A program made the position numbers and the translations under genes. Below the pieces are notes generated by a model, which made no database searches, had not been told where the DNA came from, and was given only the letters and a program-made list of their open reading frames with translations. Source: Candidatus Thiodiazotropha sp. (ex Epidulcina cf. delphinae) (GTDB lineage Bacteria; Pseudomonadota; Gammaproteobacteria; Chromatiales; Chromatiaceae). From it: a stretch of 55,233 nt of DNA. Positions 1-8,069 of the stretch are shown piece by piece (the first letter of the stretch is position 1; every line of letters starts with the position of its first letter). The stretch lies in assembly GCA_025656455.1 (NCBI GenBank), contig JAHXHS010000035.1:1-55233 (forward strand). Direction: 5' to 3'.

Positions 1-153
1 AAACAGGGCCTTGGCCCTTCGGGTTGCGCCTGAAAAAGCGCCACTCGGCGTTACTCGTCGCTTATTTGGAACAACCAAACTACGCTCCTCGTGCCTTGAT
101 TGGCGCTTTTTCAGGCGCAACAGTGGCTATCAAATTAGTGTTAACAGGCCCTA
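1..153. mobile_element. Fold-back (MITE-like) element, right part, cut by window start
   Basis: This is the right half of the element seen complete at 53935-54203. Both contain the same internal hairpin (GCCTGAAAAAGC... paired with ...GCTTTTTCAGGC) and end in the same terminal sequence TTAGTGTTAACAGGCCCTA. One stem base pair differs between the two copies and has changed on both arms (see findings). No coding sequence is seen inside. The left end lies outside the window. Confidence 0.8.
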
Positions 154-215
154 GGACAGGATAGGCAAGAGGCGGTATGACTATCCCCCTGATCCCGCAA
201 TCACAGGCCTCTCCC

Positions 216-250
216 TTTGCGTTTGCGTTAATCTGCGTTTATTCGCGGAC
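216..250 (+). repeat. Dispersed repeat R1 (TTTGCGTTNATTTGCG...TTCGCGGAC)
   Basis: One copy of a 35-40 bp intergenic motif found about 14 times in this window, in both orientations. Its core is TTTGCGTT, a spacer, then TTCATTTGCGGAC or TTTATTCGCGGAC. It is non-coding and its function is unknown. Confidence 0.7.
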
Positions 251-370
251 CATGCCTCAGCAGGATCTATGAAAGTGTGCTGGATGTGGCAAGTGATTGA
301 CCCAAGCAGAACAGGGCGGCCGAGTCAGTAGATATCCATTCAGCGGATGCTCCCTCGGGTCAGACAATAC

Positions 371-517
371 TCAGTAGAGTCTTAGGAACGCCGGAATCAG
401 CCAGGGGTTTCCCATGATGATGCTGACATGGTTGATCAATAGCAGGCCAAACCCCGTCAATATCAGTACATAGCCGGAGAGGCGTTGTAGATCAGGATCC
501 AGTGTGGTCTGTGTCAT
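371..517 (-). CDS. Small single-span membrane peptide, 48 aa
   Basis: A short reading frame starts at ATG 517 with a good ribosome binding site (GAGGAG, 6 nt spacer). It encodes MTQTTLDPDLQRLSGY, then a hydrophobic stretch (about residues 17-35), ending NPWLIPAFLRLY. The clean Shine-Dalgarno sequence and the hydrophobic segment support a real small protein. It lies downstream of argA on the same strand, about 160 bp away and beyond a perfect palindrome, so it may have its own promoter. I do not recognise the family. Confidence 0.55.
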   Translation of the reverse strand: MTQTTLDPDLQRLSGYVLILTGFGLLLINHVSIIMGNPWLIPAFLRLY

Positions 518-542
518 GGGCGGCTCCTCGTCGGTTTCAGAA

Positions 543-582
543 TATGGGTTAACCTGAATCCAAGGATTCAGGTTAACCCATA
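543..582. promoter_or_regulatory. Perfect 19-bp inverted repeat with 2-nt loop
   Basis: Arms at 543-561 and 564-582 (TATGGGTTAACCTGAATCC and its exact complement) surround AA. It lies between argA and the 48-aa peptide gene, both leftward. No T-tract follows on the minus strand, so it is either an operator for the small gene or a factor-assisted or processing stem at the end of argEA. Confidence 0.55.
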
Positions 583-674
583 GCAGCCGCCGGGAGAAAA
601 TAACAGAGTTTTTTAGTAGGGAAATAGGACAAGCCCGGTATTTTCAGGGTCTCGACCTTGGTTTCCCCTATGGA

Positions 675-2003
675 TCAAAGCGGTTTAATGAATACCTTGG
701 CGTTGCGCCGGTAGTTATAGAGTTCCCGCTTGCGCATCGGCAGATCCTTCAGTCCGGTCTGTACGAATCCTCGCTCCCGGAACCAGTGGGCGGTCTGGGT
801 GGTGAGGATGAAGAGCCGATGAATACCCTGCTGCCGCGCCAACGACTCCATATGGGTCAATAACCGGTCTCCCCGGTCATCCCCCCGGTAGTCGGGGTGG
901 ACCACCACACAGGCGAGTTCGGCCATCGACTCCCGTGGATAGGGGTAGAGGGCGGCGCAGGCGATGGCCATGCCGTCCCGCTCCATTAGGGTGAAACAGT
1001 TGATTTCGGTTTCCAGCAACTCCCGGGAGCGGCGCACCAGCACACCTTTCTCCTCGAGCGGTTCGATCAGTCCCAGCAGACCGCCCACGTCGTCGATGCG
1101 GGCGGTGCGGGTCTCCTCATAGGGCTCGGCAGTGATCAAGGTGCCGATGCCGTCCCGGGTAAAGAGCTCTTTCAACAAGGCGCCGTCCAACTGACGGTCG
1201 ATCAGGTGGATACGCCTGACACCGCTGCGACAGGCGCTGACGGCTGCCCGCAGGTGCTGGACCAGGTCCGTCGGGAGTTGTTTGCGCCGGCTCAGCAGGG
1301 CATCGACCTCTTTCGGCACGATATTGGGGATCAGTCGGTTGCGTGAGTCGGTCAGACCCTTGGCTTCGACCAGGCAGATCAGCTTTTCGGCGCCCAGGGC
1401 GATGGCTACCGAAGCGGCTACGTCGGCAGCGCTGAGATTGAAGACCTCGCCGGTGGGTGAATAGCCCAGTGGCGGGATGATGGCGATGGCGCCGGCTCCC
1501 AGCCGCTGCTCTAAGCCAACCGCGTCGACGCGGCGCACCTCGCCGGTGTGGCAGTAGTCGATACCGTCCCGCACGCCGATTGGCCGTGCGGTGACGAAAT
1601 TACCAGAAGCGGCGCGAATGCGTGCTCCGGCCATGGGTGAGTTGGCAAGACCCATGGAGAGCAGGGCCTCGATCTCCACCCGCGCCGAGCCGGCCGCTTC
1701 CTTGACGCATCTCAGCGCGGCATCGTCGGTGATCCGCAGGCCGTTGACGAACAGAGTCTCCACGCCACGCGTCTGCAGGCGATCCTCGATCTGCGGGCGT
1801 GCGCCGTGGACCAGCACCAGACGAATACCCAGGCCGTGCAGCAGGGCGATGTCATGCACCAGGTTGGCGAAGCGCTCATCCGCCACCGCCTCGCCACCAA
1901 AGGCGATCACAAATGTGCATCCGCGGTGGGCATGGATATAGGGGGAGGAGCCACGGAACCAGTCGACGAAACTGTCGGGGAGCTTGGTTGTGGGTTTTGT
2001 CAT
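675..2003 (-). CDS. argA: Amino-acid N-acetyltransferase (N-acetylglutamate synthase)
   Basis: Catalyses acetyl-CoA + L-glutamate to N-acetylglutamate, the first committed step of arginine synthesis, in the cytoplasm. The 442-aa length fits classical ArgA. The N-terminal amino-acid-kinase-like domain (about 1-290) shows FVIAFGGEAV and LVLVHGARPQI, the arginine-binding regulatory fold. The C-terminal GNAT domain (about 300-442) carries the acetyl-CoA loop VVHPDYRGDDRGDRLL. The gene follows argE by 17 bp on the same strand, so the two first-stage enzymes are probably co-transcribed. No strong Shine-Dalgarno precedes the start, which suggests translational coupling to argE. Confidence 0.95.
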   Translation of the reverse strand: MTKPTTKLPDSFVDWFRGSSPYIHAHRGCTFVIAFGGEAVADERFANLVHDIALLHGLGIRLVLVHGARPQIEDRLQTRGVETLFVNGLRITDDAALRCVKEAAGSARVEIEALLSMGLANSPMAGARIRAASGNFVTARPIGVRDGIDYCHTGEVRRVDAVGLEQRLGAGAIAIIPPLGYSPTGEVFNLSAADVAASVAIALGAEKLICLVEAKGLTDSRNRLIPNIVPKEVDALLSRRKQLPTDLVQHLRAAVSACRSGVRRIHLIDRQLDGALLKELFTRDGIGTLITAEPYEETRTARIDDVGGLLGLIEPLEEKGVLVRRSRELLETEINCFTLMERDGMAIACAALYPYPRESMAELACVVVHPDYRGDDRGDRLLTHMESLARQQGIHRLFILTTQTAHWFRERGFVQTGLKDLPMRKRELYNYRRNAKVFIKPL

Positions 2004-2020
2004 GCGGGTTAACCCATTGT

Positions 2021-3166
2021 CTATAAACAGAATTGCTTGATCAGAGACTGTATCAGGTTGATCGCGGGTTGGATATGTTCAAGGGGCAGATACTCGTCCG
2101 GTTGATGGGCCTGGTCGATATTTCCGGGGCCGCATACCACTGTCTGCATACCCATGCCGTTAAGATAGGGGCCTTCGGTAGCGAAAGCCACCGCATCGGC
2201 CGGCCAGCCACTGAGCTGTTCCACCGCCCGCACGATGGCGGCATCCCTTGGGGTCTCCATGGCTGGGATACCCTCGAATAGAGGCGCCATCTCCCAATTG
2301 AGACCACTATCCGCCAAGCGATTTTCGAGCCGCTCCCTGAGTTCTGTGCGTAGTTCGTCAAAGACCATGCCCGGTAATAGGCGCAAGTCAAACTGGAGCT
2401 CGCACTGGCCGCAGATGCGGTTGGGATTGTCGCCTCCGTGAATATGTCCCAGGTTCAGGGTCGGCACCTCGATTTCGAAGGCCGGATTACGAAAGCGCCG
2501 TTGCAGATCGTCGCGCCACTGCATGATTTCACCGATGACCTGATACATGCCGTCGAGGGCGTTGACGCCGAGGGCCGGATTGCTGGAGTGGCCTGCCTTG
2601 CCGGTCAGGCGCACCGATTCCATGGAGATGCCCTTGTGCATGCGGATCGGCTTCATGCTGGTGGGTTCGCCGATCATGGCGTGGCGGCCCAGCTGACGGT
2701 GCAACGCGGCAAGCGATTTGGCGCCGCACATGCTGCTCTCTTCGTCAGCCGTGGCGAGGATCACCAGCGGCTGGTTGAGTCGATCCAGAGGCAGATCCCG
2801 AACCGCCTCTATCACCACGGCGAAAAAGCCCTTCATGTCCGCCGTGCCGATACCATACAGGCGATTGTCCCGCTCATGCAGCTTGAGCGGGTCACTGTGC
2901 CACTTCTCGGCATCGAACGGCACCGTGTCGGTATGGCCGGACAGCACCAGACCCTCGGCGCCATGTCCCGTGGAGGCGATCAGATTCAATTTGCCGGGAT
3001 GGCCGGGCGGGGTGTGGATTTCGATCTTGAAACCCAGTGAACTCAACCAACTCTCGAGCAATTCGATGACGTTGGCGTTGCTCATGTCCCAGACGGGATT
3101 GACGCTGCTCACCGAGGCCGCGCCAATCAGGCTGCGTAGCATGTCGTGAAAGGATGGTGGTGACAT
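2021..3166 (-). CDS. argE: Acetylornithine deacetylase
   Basis: M20-family metallopeptidase that hydrolyses N2-acetylornithine to ornithine and acetate. The metal-binding signature is complete: SGHTDTVPF (His, Asp), TADMKGF (bridging Asp), ATADEESS (catalytic and metal Glu pair) and a late His in NIDQAHQPDEYL. The length of 381 aa is typical. The start ATG at 3166 has an AGGA-type site a few bases upstream. It is the first gene of an argE-argA pair. A linear acetyl cycle (ArgA plus ArgE rather than a bifunctional ArgJ) is implied. Confidence 0.95.
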   Translation of the reverse strand: MSPPSFHDMLRSLIGAASVSSVNPVWDMSNANVIELLESWLSSLGFKIEIHTPPGHPGKLNLIASTGHGAEGLVLSGHTDTVPFDAEKWHSDPLKLHERDNRLYGIGTADMKGFFAVVIEAVRDLPLDRLNQPLVILATADEESSMCGAKSLAALHRQLGRHAMIGEPTSMKPIRMHKGISMESVRLTGKAGHSSNPALGVNALDGMYQVIGEIMQWRDDLQRRFRNPAFEIEVPTLNLGHIHGGDNPNRICGQCELQFDLRLLPGMVFDELRTELRERLENRLADSGLNWEMAPLFEGIPAMETPRDAAIVRAVEQLSGWPADAVAFATEGPYLNGMGMQTVVCGPGNIDQAHQPDEYLPLEHIQPAINLIQSLIKQFCL

Positions 3167-3241
3167 ATTCCTGGATCGTGCCGTTGATCGTGGTGGGGTG
3201 AGGGCTTTCTGTAGAGCCGGTATCGAGAATGCTTAGCTTCG

Positions 3242-3333
3242 TCATTCAGGCGAACGTTCGCCCAGAACCTGATCCTGGGCGGAATCCATTGTCCGCCCAA
3301 CGGGTTAGCGGATTCAGACACAGGCCTGAATGA
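3242..3333. promoter_or_regulatory. Nested inverted repeats between argE and the PilZ gene
   Basis: The divergent region holds an outer inverted repeat (TCATTCAGGC at 3242-3251 with GCCTGAATGA at 3324-3333). Inside are a perfect 14-bp palindrome GGCGAACGTTCGCC at 3249-3262 and a TGGGCGG/CCGCCCA stem around 3274-3298. It could be an operator for argEA or a small structured element. No ArgR box was confidently seen. Confidence 0.4.
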
Positions 3334-3543
3334 CACCAATGTTGTTGCCGGGCTCATAGGATAAAGGGATTCTGCGATCATGCAAAGCGTAAGCAATCTA
3401 TCATTTCTTGTCTGGGGAAGGGTTTTCCTTGCCGGAATCACCATAGGCCTGCGCAACGCAACTTGCAAAAACCCCAGACCTTTGCTTTTGTTAAGGCTAT
3501 CCCATCGTCATTTCAGTGCGGGGAGTAAAGAGAAAAGGGAGAC

Positions 3544-3951
3544 ATGCGCCTCTATATCAGACATCCCACAGATGTTCCCATCGACTTTCAGTTAGGGGGC
3601 CGCGCCTCAACCAGCCGTAAGTTGTTGACCAACTACGGCGAGGGCGGACTCTGTTTTCAGGCGGAAGCCAGGATCGTTCCGGGAACGGAGATTCATATCG
3701 CCATTCCGATAACGCCACCGGAATTTCATGCCACGGGTGTGGTAGTCTGGTGCCGTGAAGAGGGAGGCGGGTATCTGATAGGTGTCAAATTCACCGAGCA
3801 GGAGACTGCCTATGCGGTGCGCATGGTCGAGCAGCTCTGCTATATCGAGCACTATAAGCAGGTGGTCGAACAGTCCGAGGGGCGCACCCTGTCGGGGGAG
3901 GAAGCCGCCATGGAGTGGATAGAGAAGTTTGCCGGCATGTTCCCGGAATGA
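3544..3951 (+). CDS. PilZ domain protein (c-di-GMP receptor-like)
   Basis: A 135-aa single-domain protein. The N-terminal RLYIR fits the RxxxR half of the PilZ motif. The second half (D/NxSxxG) is represented by NYGEGG, with Gly in place of Ser, so c-di-GMP affinity may be altered. A beta-barrel-like pattern follows (EIHIAIPI, GVVVWCREEGGGYLIGVKF), then a helical C-terminus. The start ATG follows AAGGGAG. It is followed by a hairpin (3958-3982), so it is probably monocistronic. With the GGDEF and HD-GYP genes nearby it points to c-di-GMP signalling. Confidence 0.85.
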   Translation: MRLYIRHPTDVPIDFQLGGRASTSRKLLTNYGEGGLCFQAEARIVPGTEIHIAIPITPPEFHATGVVVWCREEGGGYLIGVKFTEQETAYAVRMVEQLCYIEHYKQVVEQSEGRTLSGEEAAMEWIEKFAGMFPE

Positions 3952-3957
3952 TATTAA

Positions 3958-3982
3958 CCCGGCGACCTAATATATCGCCGGG
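3958..3982 (+). terminator. Stem-loop after the PilZ gene (R3-like palindrome)
   Basis: CCCGGCGA and TCGCCGGG form an 8-bp stem with a 9-nt loop, flanked by TTAA and CTAATA. It resembles the R3 palindrome family (TTAACCCGGC...GCCGGGTTAATA) that sits after several genes here. No strong U-tract is present. Confidence 0.5.
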
Positions 3983-4071
3983 CTAATAGAAGGAGATCGA
4001 ATCATGAGAATGGCGCATGCCCGGCATCGGCGCAATAGAGGTCGTGCCTGAAAGGGTGCGGAGAACCGCCT

Positions 4072-4734
4072 ATGCAGAGCGAATTGACAACCGGTCAATA
4101 CACATTGGGAGAGGAGATAGCCCATGCCGTAACGCACGGTATCGGGATTGTGCTGAGCATCGCGGGTCTGGCCCTGATGGTATCCTTCGCCGCCTTGTAT
4201 GGCGACGTATGGCACATCACCAGCTGCAGTATCTATGGGGCGACCCTGATCCTGCTCTACACCGCCTCCACGCTCTATCACGGCGTCACCGCCCCCAGGG
4301 TCAAGCGGATCCTGCAGCGCATCGATCATGCGGCCATTTTTTTGCTGATTGCCGGCACCTATACACCTTTCACCCTGGTCAATCTGCGCGGTGGCTGGGG
4401 CTGGACCCTGTTCGGTCTGGTATGGGGCATCGCCGTCTTCGGCGTGGTGTTGGTGGCGCTTCGCTGGCGACGTCTGAAATGGCTCTCCCTGACCCTCTAC
4501 CTGGGACTTGGCTGGCTGGTGGTCATCGCCCTCAAGCCGCTGATCGAATCAGTGGAGACGGGCGGCCTGATCCTGCTGCTGATAGGCGGCCTTTGCTATT
4601 CGCTGGGGGTGATCTTTTATGTCTGGGAACGCCTCGCCTATCACCATGCGGTATGGCACCTGTTTGTCATGGCGGGCAGCGTGCTGCATTTCTTTTCGGT
4701 CTTTTTCTATGTGGTGCCCACGGCGGATGCCTGA
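4072..4734 (+). CDS. Hemolysin III family (PAQR-type) membrane protein
   Basis: A 220-aa integral membrane protein with seven hydrophobic segments. It has the family landmarks EEIAHAVTHGIGIVLS near the N-terminus, TASTLYHGV, RIDHAAIFLLIAGTYTPF and the C-terminal YHHAVWHLFVMAGSVLHFF. The conserved His and Asp residues (HAVTHG, DHAA, HxxxH) match the metal site of PAQR and HlyIII proteins. The activity of bacterial members is not settled; roles in membrane lipid homeostasis have been proposed. The start follows GGAGA. It lies between two R3-type hairpins, suggesting a single-gene unit. Confidence 0.85.
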   Translation: MQSELTTGQYTLGEEIAHAVTHGIGIVLSIAGLALMVSFAALYGDVWHITSCSIYGATLILLYTASTLYHGVTAPRVKRILQRIDHAAIFLLIAGTYTPFTLVNLRGGWGWTLFGLVWGIAVFGVVLVALRWRRLKWLSLTLYLGLGWLVVIALKPLIESVETGGLILLLIGGLCYSLGVIFYVWERLAYHHAVWHLFVMAGSVLHFFSVFFYVVPTADA

Positions 4735-4787
4735 TGCGCAGCGTCACGCCTTCAGTCTCTACTGAGATAGGGAATTTTACGCGATAT

Positions 4788-4841
4788 TATTAACCCGGCA
4801 CACGACGGCTGAACATGACCTATTAAGGTGCCGGGTTAATA
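4788..4841. repeat. R3 palindromic repeat, full copy
   Basis: 13-bp arms TATTAACCCGGCA and TGCCGGGTTAATA enclose a loop containing GGCTGAACATGACCTATTAA. A second full copy at 28203-28256 matches at about 47 of 54 bases including the loop. Half copies (GTTGCCGGGTTAATA) occur at 8789, 20348, 39185 and 55219. The last codons and stop of the leftward nucleotidyltransferase gene lie inside it. Confidence 0.75.
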
Positions 4842-5749
4842 GCTAACAGCAGCTCGTCGTCCAGGTGCATGACCCTCCCTGAGTCGGTACGAATAAGGGT
4901 ATTGCCCTGGATGATGGCGTTCCTTGCCGTGACCATTTCGCCAATATAGGTATCGGATAAGACAATACTATTTTCCAGTCTGGCGCTACGGTCGATTATC
5001 ACCCTGTCACCGACGACAACACCGTTATCGAATTGAACGGTTTCGTGTACGTTGCTGTTATTGCCGATGTGGGCAAAACCGCTTTTCAGGCTTTTTCCGC
5101 TGATTTTACTGCCATAGCCGAGCGTCAGGCCGTTTCGCCTCGCTTTGCCATGTGGGGTAAGGAGTGCCAGCTTGCCACTGATGAGATCCATGTTCGCTTG
5201 ATGATATTCAATGATTGAGCCCAACGTGTTGATGCGGGTCGCACCCAGTTCGATGCAGGAGGATTCGGCGATATCTGCGGCATTGAGATCCACTCGTGCA
5301 GCCAGCTCTGGCGTGCCTGATTCCCACATGATGACGGTCGTATCTCCCTTGAGGCCGTAGACTCGCTTTTGCCCGGTTGCCCTAGCCTGGCGTAAGAACT
5401 CATCGATAGCCAGGTTCAACAGCATGTCGCCATGCATCGTCAGTGTTTCAGCAGGATCCGGACCTCCATGATCAGGCAGGGAGATTGCCGATGTTACATC
5501 GGTGCTTGCTACCGAATAGGAAAGCTTCATGCCCCAGCGAGAGCCATCCCCGACCAGCGCCATGAGCTTGCCGAAAGCAGCATCGATACTGATTACCGCC
5601 TCTTTTATGCCGGCCTTGTGCAGAGACTCGATTGCATATTCAATGACAGGTTTACCGGCGACAGGCAGCATAGCGACACAGGAACCGTCGGTAAGTGGCA
5701 TCAGTTCACGCCCCTGTCGGTGCGCTAAAATGATTGTGCGTATATTCAC
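4823..5749 (-). CDS. Sugar-nucleotidyltransferase-like protein with left-handed beta-helix tail
   Basis: A 308-aa protein resembling the NTP-transferase plus hexapeptide-repeat architecture. The N-terminus IRTIILAHRQGRELMPLT and the following LPVAGKPVIEYAIESL mirror the nucleotide-binding start of sugar-phosphate nucleotidyltransferases. However, the usual GGxGTRLxP loop is replaced by HRQGRELMP, and the GD of the catalytic region is not obvious (MHGDMLLN may serve). The C-terminal third (GSKISGKS, IGNNSNV, GVVVGDRVIIDRSARLENSIVLSDTYIG) is hexapeptide-like. I chose GTG 5749, which has GAGG upstream and leaves a 35-bp gap to the fusion gene. An upstream ATG at 5857 would overlap that gene. The last residues, INPAP, are encoded by the R3 repeat. 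It may be an inactive or regulatory relative. Confidence 0.7.
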   Translation of the reverse strand: MNIRTIILAHRQGRELMPLTDGSCVAMLPVAGKPVIEYAIESLHKAGIKEAVISIDAAFGKLMALVGDGSRWGMKLSYSVASTDVTSAISLPDHGGPDPAETLTMHGDMLLNLAIDEFLRQARATGQKRVYGLKGDTTVIMWESGTPELAARVDLNAADIAESSCIELGATRINTLGSIIEYHQANMDLISGKLALLTPHGKARRNGLTLGYGSKISGKSLKSGFAHIGNNSNVHETVQFDNGVVVGDRVIIDRSARLENSIVLSDTYIGEMVTARNAIIQGNTLIRTDSGRVMHLDDELLLAINPAP

Positions 5750-5784
5750 AGGCTTAACCTCAAGTGAAAAAACAGTGGATAAAT

Positions 5785-7836
5785 TCAGTAAGCGCCTTCC
5801 CCGCGTAAGACCGCAGGTACTGTTCTCAGTAGTATTTTCAGGTCCTCGGTGAAACATTTCGCATACAGGTATTCAGTATCCAATGCCACCTGCTGCTGAA
5901 AACCGAGTAAGGAGCGGCCTGAGACCTGCCAATAACAGGTCAGGCCGGGTACTGTCTCGAGACGTTTCAGATCCTGCAATGAGTATTGCGAAACCTCACT
6001 CGGAAGGGCGGGTCGGGGTCCGACCAAAGACATCTCCCCTTTCAGTACATTCCATAGCTGCGGTAATTCGTCAATTGAGTATTTCCTTATGAATCGTCCT
6101 ACCCAGGTTATGCGCGGGTCGTTCTTCATCTTAAACAAAACCCCGTCTGGCACATCATTCATCGACTGGAGCTTTTTCAGTTTTCGCTCAGAGTCCTGAT
6201 GCATAGAGCGAAATTTCCAGAGTCGAAAGGGCTTGCCGTTTTTTCCCGCCCTGAGTTGTGAAAAAAGCACCGGTCCGGCCGAGTCGAGTTTGATAGTCAG
6301 CCCGACCAGCAGCAGGAATGGGGCGAGAAGAATCAACATCAAACTGACGCATGCGACATCGAATACCCGCTTGATTACCTGTTGAGCATGAATACCGGCA
6401 AACCATATCCACCGCTTCAGCCGAGCCCGTAGTGCAAGCAGTTGGGGATATCGGTATAGCTTTTGGCTGTGCGCGAGTATTCGATCTTGTTCGCCGTGGT
6501 GCTCATTACGCCCTGTTCGGATCCGGTTATGCTCAAGCCAGATACGAAACAGAAATAGTGGATTGCCGATGACATAACGACGCCACATCCGGCGGGGCTC
6601 CTGGATTAAACGCCAAATCCATTCCATGCCGACCTCCCTGACCCATAAGGGCGCCCTCGGAATGCGCCCGGAGTAGAAGTCGAAAAGTCCTCCAACGCCG
6701 ATACGCACCGGGGGCTTGAGACGATTGGCATTGTCGCTTATCCACTGCTCCTGTCTCGGCGCTCCCAATGCAACCAGTAGTACGGCAGCGCCTGAATGGT
6801 TGATCAGTTTGATGATCTCGTTTTTCTCCTTTTCATCAGAGAAGTAGCCATGATGGGTTCCTGCGATCTTCAACCCAGGATAGCGTTGCCGAATATTGTC
6901 CGCGGCGGCTTGCGCTACGCCTGGTCTCGCGCCAAACAGAAAAATTGACTCTCCCTCGGTCGCCATGCGATCACACAGTCTGGGGAATAGGTCGGTGCCG
7001 TTCAGATTGCCGCGCAACGGAGTGTTTGCGATTTTTCCGGCCATTCTCACACCGACGCCATCGGCAAGGATGCGGTCGAACGTTTCGAGCGCCGCATGAT
7101 AATCGTCGTTTTTGTAGGCCTTATTAAGCGTATCTGCATTCACTATCCCGACGTTTGTCGGTTGATCGGCCCGTACCCGGTTGAGGATCCAATCCAGGGC
7201 CTCATCCATGGTGGTGTTGGTAATGGCAAGGCCGAATAGGTTGATGTGATCCTGTTCGGGAACGTCGGTCGTCGCGCCAAGAATACCGGTGAGCAGGGAT
7301 CGTGCGATGATGCCTAGTCTTCTTTTAAGCGTCGATTGCCTGATCTCTTCACAGTCAGTATGCCATTCACTCTCGAAATCGATACCGGTGCTCCTCTTGA
7401 GACGATAGGCGGAGAAGACCCCGGGACGCACAAGAAATCTCGATCGGTGGTGATGTGGCACCTGCATTGCCTCACTGCTGTTTAGTGGACGCGGCCCAAC
7501 CAGACTCATATCCCCCCGTAAAACATTGAAGAGTTCAGTGATCGGGTCATGGCCATTGTCACTCCTGGTGGAGAGTAAAAGAAATGGCGCTCCGAATCGT
7601 CCAAGCATCTGGCGGCCCGTAACAGGAGCGCTATTTTTTAGCAGGTTTGCGCCGATACGCATCGCTATGACCGGCAATGCCAATATCAATAGGGTGAGGG
7701 TAATCGTGAGATCCAGGAAACGTTGAATCCACGCTTCGTCATGGGTCAAGAAATTCCTATCGGCAGGTTGAACCGCCATGGTGTTGGACATTTCCAGCAC
7801 AGGCGCTGAATCATGAGTATGAAGTCTGTTTTTCAT
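5785..7836 (-). CDS. Three-domain fusion: degenerate PGT, WecG/TagA glycosyltransferase, active-type PGT
   Basis: 683 aa from ATG 7836 (GAGGAC upstream; an in-frame start at 7899 exists but lacks a better site). Domain 1 (about 30-190) looks like a bacterial sugar transferase with ELFNVLRGDMSLVGPRP, but the KFRTM segment is gone and the DE dyad of DELPQ is replaced by DPITEL. Domain 2 (about 195-400) is a WecG/TagA/CpsF glycosyltransferase with NADTLNKAY, LADGVGV and NGTDLF. Domain 3 (about 490-683) is a full WcaJ/RfbP-type polyprenyl-phosphate sugar transferase with a membrane hairpin, KFRSM, DELPQLWNVLKGEMSLVG and GLTCYWQVSGRS. One chain could start the repeat unit on undecaprenyl phosphate and add the second sugar. 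A putative sigma-54 promoter lies 40 bp upstream. Confidence 0.85.
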   Translation of the reverse strand: MKNRLHTHDSAPVLEMSNTMAVQPADRNFLTHDEAWIQRFLDLTITLTLLILALPVIAMRIGANLLKNSAPVTGRQMLGRFGAPFLLLSTRSDNGHDPITELFNVLRGDMSLVGPRPLNSSEAMQVPHHHRSRFLVRPGVFSAYRLKRSTGIDFESEWHTDCEEIRQSTLKRRLGIIARSLLTGILGATTDVPEQDHINLFGLAITNTTMDEALDWILNRVRADQPTNVGIVNADTLNKAYKNDDYHAALETFDRILADGVGVRMAGKIANTPLRGNLNGTDLFPRLCDRMATEGESIFLFGARPGVAQAAADNIRQRYPGLKIAGTHHGYFSDEKEKNEIIKLINHSGAAVLLVALGAPRQEQWISDNANRLKPPVRIGVGGLFDFYSGRIPRAPLWVREVGMEWIWRLIQEPRRMWRRYVIGNPLFLFRIWLEHNRIRTGRNEHHGEQDRILAHSQKLYRYPQLLALRARLKRWIWFAGIHAQQVIKRVFDVACVSLMLILLAPFLLLVGLTIKLDSAGPVLFSQLRAGKNGKPFRLWKFRSMHQDSERKLKKLQSMNDVPDGVLFKMKNDPRITWVGRFIRKYSIDELPQLWNVLKGEMSLVGPRPALPSEVSQYSLQDLKRLETVPGLTCYWQVSGRSLLGFQQQVALDTEYLYAKCFTEDLKILLRTVPAVLRGEGAY

Positions 7837-7875
7837 TGTCGTCCTCGGTATACGTTTGCACTCACACATAGACAC

Positions 7876-7891
7876 TGCAACAGTGATGCCA
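7876..7891 (-). promoter_or_regulatory. Putative sigma-54 (-24/-12) promoter for the PGT-WecG-PGT gene
   Basis: On the minus strand the sequence reads TTGGCATCACTGTTGCA. The GG and GC are exactly 10 nt apart and the -12 half TTGCA is perfect; the -24 half TGGCAT differs from TGGCAC at one base. The predicted transcript start is about 30 bp upstream of the ATG at 7836. An NtrC-type activator is encoded at 21.8-23.2 kb. Confidence 0.6.
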
Positions 7892-8069
7892 ATCGACACA
7901 ATTGACCATCTCGAATTCAGTTGTTATCTGAGTCGATTTAGTGAAAACAACTACTTAGAAAGCAGCGAGGCTAGTTTCTATTTGCCCGGTTCGGGTAAAG
8001 ATAGGGAGTGATATGATCGTGGCAGGTACGGCGAATGACTGTTTTGGCAAGGCTTTCGCAAACTGATTT

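Noticed and set aside
8041..8060. TTGGCAAGGCTTTCGCAAAC resembles a plus-strand sigma-54 promoter
   Set aside because: It would read antisense into the Nudix gene, and its -12 half (TCGCA) is weak. Probably a chance match.
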